This document shows, piece by piece, positions 52,701-59,726 of a stretch of 64,000 bases of DNA. Location of the stretch: assembly GCF_013385825.1 (NCBI RefSeq), contig NZ_JACAPG010000023.1, forward strand, positions 96,367 to 160,366. The letters are read 5' to 3'. The translations under genes were made by a program, and so were the position numbers. The stretch comes from Pseudomonas reactans (lineage in GTDB: Bacteria; Pseudomonadota; Gammaproteobacteria; Pseudomonadales; Pseudomonadaceae). The notes under the pieces are model-generated. The model searched no databases and had not been told where the DNA came from. It worked only from the letters and a program-made list of their open reading frames with translations. Every line of letters starts with the position of its first letter. Position 1 is the first letter of the stretch.

Positions 52701-55574
52701 AGTCAGGCCGTTCACCGCCAGTGGCGAAAGGTCCGGCGCGACGGCCAGCCATTGCACCTGGCGCGGCGCATCCTTGGCGACGTACGACAGCGAATCCTGA
52801 CTTTTCACACCCACAAGGTAGGGCGCTGACGACACCAGCAAGGCACTTTGCGCCGCTACATTACGCCCGCCTTCGGCTTCGAACACCTGGCTCATCACCT
52901 GCAGGCGATAGGTGCTGTTGGCGAAGCGTTGCAGGTTGAGGTCGAGCACGGCCTGGCCGTTGTCGTCGACGGTGGTTTCGGCCAGGTCTTCAGTGGTGGC
53001 GTCTTCCAGGGAGTCGTTGAGGCGGAAACGGAAATCCGGGTAACGATCAAACGCCGCGAGCGTCGGGCTCAGGGACATTTTGGCGGTCACGCGACGGCCG
53101 GACGCTGGGGCGCCAAACAGATGCATCGCGGTGACCTTGGCCACCACTTGATCCGGTGGGATCCAGCCCTGCACAGGCGAGTCGTGCAAACTCAGGCTGA
53201 CCTTCATGCGGTCCGGCTCAAAGTCGCGGACCTTGAAGCTCACGCTGCCCAGGTCGGTGCGGGTCTGCTTCTGGCCGATCAACTGCAAGGTCGCGGTGTA
53301 TTCCCCGGCGGGGGCGACTTCGCTGCTGGGGAAATCAAAGCTTTCAAAACCGCTGGCGGACAGCTTCAACGGTTGGCGAATCACTTCCAGGCCACGGGGG
53401 TCGGTGATTTGCAGCTCCACCGGCAGGCCCAGCAGGGCGCCTTTCCAGTTGCCGCTGCGCACGATCATGCCCAGGTGCGCGGTTTCGCCCGGACGGTACA
53501 GGCCGCGGTCGGTAAACAGGTAGGCGCTGAGGCGATCGATCGCACCGTCTTCTTCCAAACCGCCTACATCGAAGCGCGACAGATCCAGTTGCTGGGACTG
53601 ACGGGCGATCGGCAAAAACGACTGGTCATTACCGCGAGTGACCACATACATCAGCGGCGTTTTCTCACGGCGCAGTTCATCCAGCTTGGCGAAGTGCGCG
53701 TGGCCTTCGGCGTCGGTGCGGCCGCTGCTCACCGGCAGACCGTTACGCCCAATGATGTCGACTTGCGCGTCGGACACCGGCGAACCGTTGCCGATGGACT
53801 GCACATACACGTCATGGCTGCCATCGCTGGAGCGCTTGGCGATGATGCCCAGGTCCGTCACCACGATAAAACGCAGGTCGCTGGTGCTGCTGCGGTCGTA
53901 CTCGAAAGTGCGTTGGGCTGGGTCATCCTGCGGGCTCAGCTTGAGCACGAAAATGCCGCGCCGCCCGCCATTGGCGGTGAGGTAGTGGCTGAGGTCCACG
54001 TTGTCGTAGACGGTTTCCGCCGGGTCATTGGATGACAGCGGGATATCCAGCGATTGACGCTCGACCATGCGGTCGAAATATTCGTTGCCGAAGTTCGGCC
54101 GGGCAAAGCTGCCGCTGCTTTGGTCCACCAGATGTTGCAACTGGTTGGGCAGCAGGCGGGCGATTTCCACATGGGCGCCAGGCACACCGCGAGCCATGAA
54201 GCCCAGGCGTTTTTCGCCATTGAGGCTGAGCAAGGCGCCGTCAGACAGGAACTGCAAGGTGCGTGGGTAAGCCGGCATGCTGATCAGCGACGCCGTAGGA
54301 TTCTTCGCCAAATAGCCGCCGATGGCCTCCAGGTTTGCGGGTACGCGCACATACACCGCGCGCCCGGCCGGGGCCTTGAATTTGAACGCGTGCAGGGTGT
54401 TCAGCGGTTCGACGCTGGGCACGTGGGTCAGGTTGAGCTTGGTGCTGCGGGCGAGCAGGGCGTCGTCGATGTCGTTGCTGTTGTAGGGGCGCGTGTCGTC
54501 TTGGGCTTTTTCCGGCAACAACCAGGCCTGGACCTTACCGGCGATGGTCTCATCGGCTACCGCGCTGGAACTGCTGAACATCAATACCGGCTCTGGTTCA
54601 CCACGCTCGTTGTCGACAAAACTCACTTCGGCGCCGGTAAAGGTCAGGCGATAGCGCCCGGGCACAGTGACTTCCGACACCAGCGGCGCGGTGCTGGCGT
54701 TGCCACCATCGCGGGCCTTGATGCCTTCGTCGAGCTTGGCGCTGACGGGCGTGCTTTCCAGTGGCGTGGCCAGGGCGGCGGAGCGCACGTACGCGTTGAG
54801 TTTTTTCTCGTCGAAGGTGAGTTCCGGGCGGTTGGGCAACTGGGCGTCGCGGTAGGCCAGGCCTTTGCCGAGGGTTACCGTGACGCGCTTGCGTAGGTTG
54901 TCTTCGTCCACCGGGTGGGAAAAATGGAAGGTCGCCACCAGCTGTTTCAGCGTCGGGTTGGACGGGTCCTGATACAGCTCGTTTTGCGCCAGGGTGGCGC
55001 GGAACGGTTGGGTGGAAAACTGCGTGCTGTACTGGTCCAGCAACACGCCGTCGGCGAGCAGGTTTTTCTTCGCTATGTCGAGGGTGTAATGGGCGTCGAT
55101 GGGCCAGTCTTTTTCCGGAACGAACAACAGGCTGCGGTCATCCGCCCAACGCCAGGTGCCCGCCACCGCAGGTTTAAGGGTAATACCCTCGGTGACCGGT
55201 TTGCCGATGGCCGACAACGGAGCCACGGATTCGCCAAAGCGCACCTGCAAGTTATCCACAACCGGCGTTTGCTGGGTGTAGTCGGTGAGGTTGGGTTTAT
55301 GCAGCGAGTAGCTCGCGGTATGCGGCTGTGGCAGGTTGGAATACCAGTGCCAGCCGTAGAAACCAGCGGCGGCCAGCAACACCAGGCCCACTAAGCCGGC
55401 ACCGGTTTGACGCGGATAAGCGCGCGCCTTGCTGCCCAGGTTCGCCAGCCCACGGCCGATGGCGCGCAGCCAGAACGGCGGATGCCATTGACCAAAGACG
55501 GCCCCCACCACAGTCAATAACGCACCGACAATACGGCGGCTGATCGCTTTGAACGAATCGAACATGGTGAGCAT
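49767..55574 (-). CDS. Alpha-2-macroglobulin family protein (YfhM-like), membrane-anchored
   Basis: 1935-residue periplasmic protease trap. The thioester motif CTEQ (Cys1463, in YACTEQLVSKAMPALIWGG) would couple covalently to attacking proteases. The preceding region contains macroglobulin domains and a bait-like stretch; the following alpha/alpha thioester domain carries QAGGFGLWAANPDVAPYASL. An acidic tail segment (EEGEESEYVEEDSQEEE) lies near residue 1850. A transmembrane helix near residues 52-72 (AGLVGLVLLAAAGFYGW) serves as anchor, rather than the lipobox used by E. coli YfhM. ATG 55565 is an alternative start three residues on. Coupled to pbpC. Confidence 0.93.
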   Translation of the reverse strand: MLTMFDSFKAISRRIVGALLTVVGAVFGQWHPPFWLRAIGRGLANLGSKARAYPRQTGAGLVGLVLLAAAGFYGWHWYSNLPQPHTASYSLHKPNLTDYTQQTPVVDNLQVRFGESVAPLSAIGKPVTEGITLKPAVAGTWRWADDRSLLFVPEKDWPIDAHYTLDIAKKNLLADGVLLDQYSTQFSTQPFRATLAQNELYQDPSNPTLKQLVATFHFSHPVDEDNLRKRVTVTLGKGLAYRDAQLPNRPELTFDEKKLNAYVRSAALATPLESTPVSAKLDEGIKARDGGNASTAPLVSEVTVPGRYRLTFTGAEVSFVDNERGEPEPVLMFSSSSAVADETIAGKVQAWLLPEKAQDDTRPYNSNDIDDALLARSTKLNLTHVPSVEPLNTLHAFKFKAPAGRAVYVRVPANLEAIGGYLAKNPTASLISMPAYPRTLQFLSDGALLSLNGEKRLGFMARGVPGAHVEIARLLPNQLQHLVDQSSGSFARPNFGNEYFDRMVERQSLDIPLSSNDPAETVYDNVDLSHYLTANGGRRGIFVLKLSPQDDPAQRTFEYDRSSTSDLRFIVVTDLGIIAKRSSDGSHDVYVQSIGNGSPVSDAQVDIIGRNGLPVSSGRTDAEGHAHFAKLDELRREKTPLMYVVTRGNDQSFLPIARQSQQLDLSRFDVGGLEEDGAIDRLSAYLFTDRGLYRPGETAHLGMIVRSGNWKGALLGLPVELQITDPRGLEVIRQPLKLSASGFESFDFPSSEVAPAGEYTATLQLIGQKQTRTDLGSVSFKVRDFEPDRMKVSLSLHDSPVQGWIPPDQVVAKVTAMHLFGAPASGRRVTAKMSLSPTLAAFDRYPDFRFRLNDSLEDATTEDLAETTVDDNGQAVLDLNLQRFANSTYRLQVMSQVFEAEGGRNVAAQSALLVSSAPYLVGVKSQDSLSYVAKDAPRQVQWLAVAPDLSPLAVNGLTTEVVEHRYVSVLVKQSNGTYKYESRIKNISQPASPLVMTQEGAKQALNTGTPGDFTLQLKDANGNLLNQIDYSVAGRGNTSRSLERNAELQLRLDKRSYATGDEIAISIRAPYTGAGLITIERDKVYTQQWFKADSTNSVQHIRVPAGLEGNAYVNVQFVRDMGSAEVYMSPLSYGVVPFSINLDARRMALKVEGPAKIEPGQMLDIKVNADRPGRAVVYAVDEGILQVARYQTPDPLGFFFQKRALEVGTSQILDLILPEFSRLLSGAAPGGDTEGALANHLNPFKRKHQPPVAWWSGLVDLPAGETVLHYQVPDSFNGKLHLFAVAVDSDSVGVSEANTDVRGPIVITPNVPAFVAPGDVFNVSAGVFSNLDAAAEVKFELQTSDGLKVQGDKGGTLSLQPRKEGTAEFKIKVGETLGSADLRFVAVLPDGKRIQVAETTSIRPLSEHRVALSLGRFESASKELKPTRELFSQLRDVQLGVAASPLVWANGLKHYLDDYGYACTEQLVSKAMPALIWGGNAPEAEQAFGSAVRMLRQRQNQAGGFGLWAANPDVAPYASLYATDFLIEAKERGLPVPEDLLVRSNAYLTDLANGPSEGLSELRNRAYASYLLSRQGILVSGALSDIRERYEGYFKDSWQNDLGAAYLAASYKLLKQDRQADTLFRKIPWRSLVDKWDSDGLYYDPLVHDAEHLHLLARHFPELMDDVPTALLDKLGKRLNEQRYNSLSAALLLRALDNYGQRAQSDMTLKATAWLGDKHQQLLEMAGQPPRAAVPGATQKLVMEKSDGPAAFFMLSEAGFDKGAKLKPITNGLEIIHEYLDLKGDPVSKVAVGDEFLVRLRLRATDRDQVQQVAVVDLLPGGVEPVYNLPPEPEAASSEEGEESEYVEEDSQEEESWQAPIGETELSNWQPEYVDVRDDRVVLYGTALRDVGTFVYRVRATNAGTFNTPPAYAEGMYETTLQGRGKVGQLEITKP

Positions 55575-55583
55575 CCCTGGCTA

Positions 55584-55641
55584 AGTGCGGCGTATCTTAC
55601 ACGCGTCTTTGATACAAAAGATGACGCCGATACGCCGCACT
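55584..55641. repeat. Large inverted repeat between lysE-type and A2M genes
   Basis: Perfect 13-bp arms AGTGCGGCGTATC (55584-55596) and GATACGCCGCACT (55629-55641). The 32-base loop holds a second nested inverted repeat around GCGTC...GACGC. It fills the gap between the LysE-type stop and the A2M start, both on the minus strand; a transcription end or leader attenuator is the simplest reading. Confidence 0.7.
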
Positions 55642-55642
55642 G

Positions 55643-56272
55643 CTAGGCGTGTTGCACAAAAGTGAGGCGCACCGCAAAACCGATCAAAAGACTGCCGAAT
55701 AGCCATTGCTGCATACGTTGCGCCGAGCGATTGCGTGCCAGCCAATGGCCAATGCGCGCGCCGGCCAAGGCGTAGCAACAGTCGAAGGCGAAACCGACCG
55801 CGACCAGGATCACGCCCAGCAACGCGAATTGCGCCGCCACGGGGCCAGCTTGCGGGTCGATGAATTGCGGCAGCAGCACCGAACAGAACAGCAGCGCCTT
55901 GGGGTTGAGCAGGTTGGTCAGCAAGCCGCGTTGCAGTGCGGCACGCCAGGCGTGGGTTTTCAGGGTGGCGTTGGCCGTATCGAGCGTCGGCAGCATATTT
56001 GCCCGCAGGCACTGCACCCCCAGCCATAACAGATAGGCCGCGCCACCCAGCCGCACCACATCAAAGGTCCAGGGCGCCACTTTGAACAAGGTCGCCAAGC
56101 CCATGCCTGCCAGGGCCACATGGCAGGCGCGGGCCAGTCCCAGGCCAATCGCCGTGGTCAGCGCCAGGGCCTTGCCCTGGCGCGCGCCGGTCTGCAGCAG
56201 CAGGATCATGTCCGGCCCTGGCAGCAGATACGCCACCGAAAGAGCCACGAGAAACAACCAGAGTTCCGCCAT
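55643..56272 (-). CDS. LysE/RhtB-family amino-acid exporter
   Basis: 209-residue inner-membrane protein with about six transmembrane helices. The N-terminal LSVAYLLPGPDMILLLQTGARQG carries the family's PGP motif, and NPKALLFCSVLLPQF is the second conserved block. Members export amino acids such as lysine, arginine, threonine or homoserine; the substrate is unknown. It is divergent from an Lrp/AsnC regulator gene, the usual arrangement for amino-acid-responsive export. Confidence 0.92.
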   Translation of the reverse strand: MAELWLFLVALSVAYLLPGPDMILLLQTGARQGKALALTTAIGLGLARACHVALAGMGLATLFKVAPWTFDVVRLGGAAYLLWLGVQCLRANMLPTLDTANATLKTHAWRAALQRGLLTNLLNPKALLFCSVLLPQFIDPQAGPVAAQFALLGVILVAVGFAFDCCYALAGARIGHWLARNRSAQRMQQWLFGSLLIGFAVRLTFVQHA

Positions 56273-56398
56273 GTTCCACCCCCTTGTGTGTCGGCCAATT
56301 CTAGGGCCGAAGGGCAGGGCAGGTGCTTGCGTAGTCAGCCAGAAAAGCGTCTATTCTTGGCACTATCTGCCACTTATTACTCTGTAAGCCATCCACTT

Positions 56399-56929
56399 AT
56401 GCCAAATCTGAAACTCGATGCTTTTGACCGAAAGATTCTCGAAGCCCTACAGCGCGACGGCCGACTGAGCAATGTGCAACTGGCCGACGAGATCGGGTTG
56501 TCTGCCTCGCCCTGCCTGCGGCGCGTGCGCCTGCTGGAAGAAGCCGGCGTGATTCGCGGCTACCAGGCCACGCTGGATCGCGATGAAGTGGGCCTGGGGA
56601 TGATGGTGTTCGTGGGCGTAAAGGTGGAGCGGCATAACGATACCGAGGCCAACGCGTTCCGTGAGGCGGTCACGGCGTTGCCAGAGGTGATCTCGGCGTT
56701 CCTGGTGTCGGGGGAGTCGGACTTTCTGTTGCAGGTGGTGGTGCCGGATTTGCGCGGCTATGAGCGGTTCGTCACGGGTAGTTTGCTGAAGCTGCCGGGG
56801 GTGAGGGATATCCGCAGCAACTTCGCGATTCAGACCGTGAAAACCCCGGGGGGGTTGCCACTGGGGCATTTGCCGGGTTCGACAAGCTCCCTCGCCACAG
56901 GGTTACAGCGGATTCACGATTCACCCTAA
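56399..56929 (+). CDS. Lrp/AsnC-family transcriptional regulator
   Basis: 176 residues. An N-terminal HTH (LDAFDRKILEALQRDGRLSN, VQLADEIGLSASPCLRRVRL) is followed by a RAM/AsnC effector domain (about 70-150, with GLGMMVFVGVKV and GESDFLLQVVVPD). ATG 56399 matches the family start; longer frames upstream do not. It is divergent from the LysE-type exporter gene and probably regulates it. The last 15 or so residues (STSSLATGLQRIHDSP) are encoded by a REP element, so the normal C-terminus near PLGHLP has been replaced or extended. Confidence 0.92.
   Translation: MPNLKLDAFDRKILEALQRDGRLSNVQLADEIGLSASPCLRRVRLLEEAGVIRGYQATLDRDEVGLGMMVFVGVKVERHNDTEANAFREAVTALPEVISAFLVSGESDFLLQVVVPDLRGYERFVTGSLLKLPGVRDIRSNFAIQTVKTPGGLPLGHLPGSTSSLATGLQRIHDSP
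56879..56904. repeat. REP element inside the 3' end of the Lrp-type gene
   Basis: Contains AAGCTCCCTCGCCACAGGGTT, here split as AAGCTCCCTCG and CCACAGGGTT, the reverse of the common P. fluorescens REP form AACCCTGTGGCGAGGGAGC. The gene reads through it to a stop at 56929. Confidence 0.7.
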
Positions 56930-56956
56930 CGTTGCCCGTTATCCTCAAGCGGCGTT

Positions 56957-57544
56957 TCAACTGCGCACGAATGCCAACAGTAGCGTGTAATCATTGTTGT
57001 CGGCAGCGCGAAGCGCTTGGATGTAGCGTTGGCGCACTTCATTAGCGGTCACCAAGTTACCGCGACCCCAGGAGAAGGGAGCAAGACCACATTGCCTCAG
57101 CAGGCAGTCGGTCATGAGGCGAGCATGTCTACCGTTGCCATTCGGAAAGGCGTGTAGCCAAACAAGTCGATGGTGAAAGCGCACGGCAACCTCTTCTGGC
57201 GGGAAGACATTGTGTTCCAGCCAGTAAGCCATGTTGTCGAGCAACTGCCGTAAGTTGACGGCGATCTGCGTCCAATCACAGCCGATATTCTTATCGGATT
57301 TGCGGAAGGTACCGGCCCATTTCCAAGTGTCATCGAACATTTTCACGTGAAGCTCACGGCAGAAATGGTCGTTCAGTACATTCAGCTTTTTTTGCCGCGC
57401 TATCCAACGTGAGGCTTTGAGGATGTTCTGCGCCTCCCATTCATCCAGTTCGCCCTGGGTGGCGATATGCCTCGGTTTCAGGCCAGCGGCTTCGTCGGGA
57501 TCGAGAGGCGTTTGGCCTGGTTTCAGTTCCAGTTCTATTGCCAT
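56957..57544 (-). CDS. Mobile mystery protein B (Fic/DOC-family)
   Basis: 195 residues of the TIGR02613-type family. The start AIELELKPGQTPLDPDEAAG followed by ELDEWEAQNI is characteristic. The Fic loop is HAFPNGNGRHAR (His131-Arg142): catalytic His and the GNGR anion hole are present, but the usual acidic residue is Asn135. No (S/T)xxxE(G/N) inhibitory motif was found, so control may come from the partner. ATG 57544 lies inside the end of the partner gene (10-base overlap). Always paired with protein A in known cases; substrate and toxicity unproven. Confidence 0.88.
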   Translation of the reverse strand: MAIELELKPGQTPLDPDEAAGLKPRHIATQGELDEWEAQNILKASRWIARQKKLNVLNDHFCRELHVKMFDDTWKWAGTFRKSDKNIGCDWTQIAVNLRQLLDNMAYWLEHNVFPPEEVAVRFHHRLVWLHAFPNGNGRHARLMTDCLLRQCGLAPFSWGRGNLVTANEVRQRYIQALRAADNNDYTLLLAFVRS

Positions 57545-57999
57545 AGGCGGGCCCACGAACCGTCGAGTAGTTCTCTGCGGCGTTCATCAATCTGACGTTC
57601 GATGAACGCATCAGAGGGGCGTTGGTCTTCGAGGCTCATGGAATGTGCAACGCCTAGGATTTCTTGCTTTGCCATGAGTTCGGCACGGTCTTGGATGACT
57701 TCGTGCAGGGGCTTCTTGGGGACCAGGCCGTAGACGAGTTCACAGTCCAGTGCTGCTGCTAGCTTTCTTAGCTGTGCGAGTGATATCCGATCTTCAGCCT
57801 CGGAGCGCTCGGACTTGGTCAACGTCCCTGAGGATATGCCGGCAATTTCGGCCTGCGCTTTTAATGAGCGGCCTAATGATTCTCGGATAGCCCGCAGCCA
57901 ACCGCCTGGTGGAACCGCCGCATTTTTAACGTTATTAAACGGCGCAATGGCACGTTCTACCTGAGAAAGGCGCAGTTTGTAGAGCTTGGAAGCACTCAT
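57535..57999 (-). CDS. Mobile mystery protein A (XRE-type regulator)
   Basis: 154 residues of the TIGR02612-type family. A basic N-terminus (KLYKLRLSQVERAIAP) precedes an XRE helix-turn-helix (about 33-92: WLRAIRESLGRSLKAQAEIA, SSGTLTKSERSEAE). A C-terminal helical tail (YGLVPKKPLHEVIQDRAELM, ERQIDERRRELLD) may be the partner-binding part. The upstream 135 bases hold four palindromic operators, so it very probably represses its own operon. The pair looks like a toxin-antitoxin-like Fic module carried by mobile DNA; it sits in an AT-rich patch between core genes. Confidence 0.88.
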   Translation of the reverse strand: MSASKLYKLRLSQVERAIAPFNNVKNAAVPPGGWLRAIRESLGRSLKAQAEIAGISSGTLTKSERSEAEDRISLAQLRKLAAALDCELVYGLVPKKPLHEVIQDRAELMAKQEILGVAHSMSLEDQRPSDAFIERQIDERRRELLDGSWARLWQ

Positions 58000-58011
58000 G
58001 GTGAATGACCT

Positions 58012-58133
58012 TTTGTAAGCTTATAGGCTATCGAGTTTGTAATTAATATTAGCCTATAGGCATACAAATAAATTAAAAAATAAGCCTATGGGCTAACAAA
58101 ATACATAATTTTGTTTGCCTATAGGCTTACAAA
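58012..58133. promoter_or_regulatory. Array of four palindromic operators upstream of mobile mystery protein A
   Basis: Cores GCTTATAGGC (58019-58028), GCCTATAGGC (58052-58061), GCCTATGGGC (58084-58093) and GCCTATAGGC (58118-58127). Outer arms are TTTGT and ACAAA; the fourth copy has both arms and is a near-perfect 24-bp palindrome (58110-58133), the others one good arm each. Centre spacings are 33, 32 and 34 bases, about three helical turns, putting all four on one DNA face. The first begins 13 bases from the gene start. Confidence 0.85.
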
Positions 58134-58162
58134 TTCGTTCAAATTGTTAATGGCAACGAAAT

Positions 58163-59095
58163 TTACGTCCACCAATACCGCACAAGATGAAAGAAAATCG
58201 GCGCTGCAAAGCACACCGAATCCAACCGATCCAACATCCCGCCGTGCCCTTCGATCATATGGCCCCAATCCTTCACGCCGCGATCGCGTTTGATCGCCGA
58301 CATCACGATGCCGCCGGCAAACCCGAGCAGGTTGATCAGCAGTGCAATCAAGAACGACTGCCACGGGTTGAACGGCGTGGTCCACCACAGCGCCGCGCCG
58401 ATCAGGGATGAGAGCAGGATGCCGCCGACAAAGCCTTCCACGGTTTTCGACGGTGAAAGGTTCGGCGCGATCTTGTGCTTGCCGAACAATTTCCCACACA
58501 CGTACTGCAAGACGTCCGACAGTTGCACCACGATCACCAGGTAGGCAATCAGCAGCAGGTTGCGGCCTTCGTAGCCGGGGATGTCGAGGGTGAGCAGGGC
58601 GGGCACGAAGGATACGCAGAACACTGCGATCATCAGGCCCCACTGCACTTTCGACGCGCGTTCCAGGAAGTGCGTGCTGTCGCCACCCAGGGAGGCAAGG
58701 ATCGGCAGTAGCAGGAACACGTACACCGGGATGAAAATCGAGAACAGCCCGTACCAATCCGAGTAGATCAGCAGGTATTGCAGCGGCAGCGCCAGGTAGA
58801 ACGCGGCGACCAGCGCCGGGTAGTCGCTGCGGCGGGTGGGCGTGAGGGTGAGGAATTCGCGCAGGGCGTAGAATGACACCGCGTAGAACAGCAGGATCAC
58901 CGCGCCGGTGCCGAGCCAGAAGGCGATGCCGATCACCACCACCATCACCCACCAGGCGTTGATGCGGGCGTTGAGGTTCTCGATGACGGCATTGGGGCTG
59001 CCACGGGTGCGCAGCTTGAGGATCAGGCCGATCAGCGAGGCGAGCACCAGGATGGCGCCGATGCCGCCGAACAACATCAGGGTTTGGCTATCCAT
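58163..59095 (-). CDS. CDP-diglyceride synthase paralogue (YnbB-like)
   Basis: 310-residue integral membrane protein with about eight helices. The CdsA signature is complete: SAIKRDRGVKDWGHMIEGHG followed by GMLDRLDS, with the Asp and Lys residues that bind CTP/Mg2+. It should convert phosphatidate plus CTP to CDP-diacylglycerol. It resembles E. coli YnbB rather than housekeeping CdsA, and lies at the end of a six-gene leftward cluster also encoding an acyltransferase and a CDP-alcohol phosphotransferase. ATG 59095 is preferred over an upstream frame that runs antisense-like into the next gene. Confidence 0.92.
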   Translation of the reverse strand: MDSQTLMLFGGIGAILVLASLIGLILKLRTRGSPNAVIENLNARINAWWVMVVVIGIAFWLGTGAVILLFYAVSFYALREFLTLTPTRRSDYPALVAAFYLALPLQYLLIYSDWYGLFSIFIPVYVFLLLPILASLGGDSTHFLERASKVQWGLMIAVFCVSFVPALLTLDIPGYEGRNLLLIAYLVIVVQLSDVLQYVCGKLFGKHKIAPNLSPSKTVEGFVGGILLSSLIGAALWWTTPFNPWQSFLIALLINLLGFAGGIVMSAIKRDRGVKDWGHMIEGHGGMLDRLDSVCFAAPIFFHLVRYWWT

Positions 59096-59096
59096 G

Positions 59097-59717
59097 TCAG
59101 ACAGGCTCCGGGGCAAGGGCGAGCAGGGCGTCGCGGGTGCGGGCGAGGAAGGCGGTTTTGTCTTCGCCGTCTTCCAATTGCAGCGGCGCGCCGAAGCTGG
59201 TGGTACACAGCAGGGGCAGCGGCAGCACGCGGCCCTTGGGCATGACCCGGTTGAGATTGGCGATCCACACCGGTACCAATTCGGCCTGTGGGTAACTTTT
59301 CGCCAGGTGATACAAGCCACTTTTAAACGGCAGTAGGCCGTCTTCAAGGTTGCGCGTGCCTTCGGGGAAGATGATCAGCGAATCGCCGCCTTCCAGGGCG
59401 TTGAGCATGGGTTGCAAAGGGTTATCCACAGGGTCCTTGCGTTCGCGGTCGATCAGCACGCCGTTGAACACGCGGTTAATAATGTAGCGGCGCAGGGCGC
59501 TGGTATTCCAGTAATCGCTGCCGGCCACCGGGCGCGTGAATTTGCGCAGGTTCTGCGGCAGCGAGGCCCACAGCAACACAAAGTCGCCGTGGCTGCTGTG
59601 GTTGGCGAAGTAGATGCGTTGCACCGGCACCGGCGCGCACCCCAGCCACAGGCTGCGGGCACCGGTGACGGTGCGGGCCATGGAGGTAATCAACGTGGCG
59701 ACCACGGGTTCGAACAT
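59097..59717 (-). CDS. PlsC-like lysophospholipid acyltransferase
   Basis: 206 residues with the acyltransferase blocks ANHSSHGDFVLLW (HX4D: His41 to Asp46 approximately), RPVAGSDYW, RRYIINRVFNGVLIDRER and IIFPEGTRN. Compared with the housekeeping PlsC gene at 12.4 kb it has no clear N-terminal membrane anchor. Likely role: make the phosphatidate substrate of the adjacent CDP-diglyceride synthase or acylate the cluster's product. One base separates it from the synthase start. Confidence 0.88.
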   Translation of the reverse strand: MFEPVVATLITSMARTVTGARSLWLGCAPVPVQRIYFANHSSHGDFVLLWASLPQNLRKFTRPVAGSDYWNTSALRRYIINRVFNGVLIDRERKDPVDNPLQPMLNALEGGDSLIIFPEGTRNLEDGLLPFKSGLYHLAKSYPQAELVPVWIANLNRVMPKGRVLPLPLLCTTSFGAPLQLEDGEDKTAFLARTRDALLALAPEPV

Positions 59718-59726
59718 GGGGATTCC

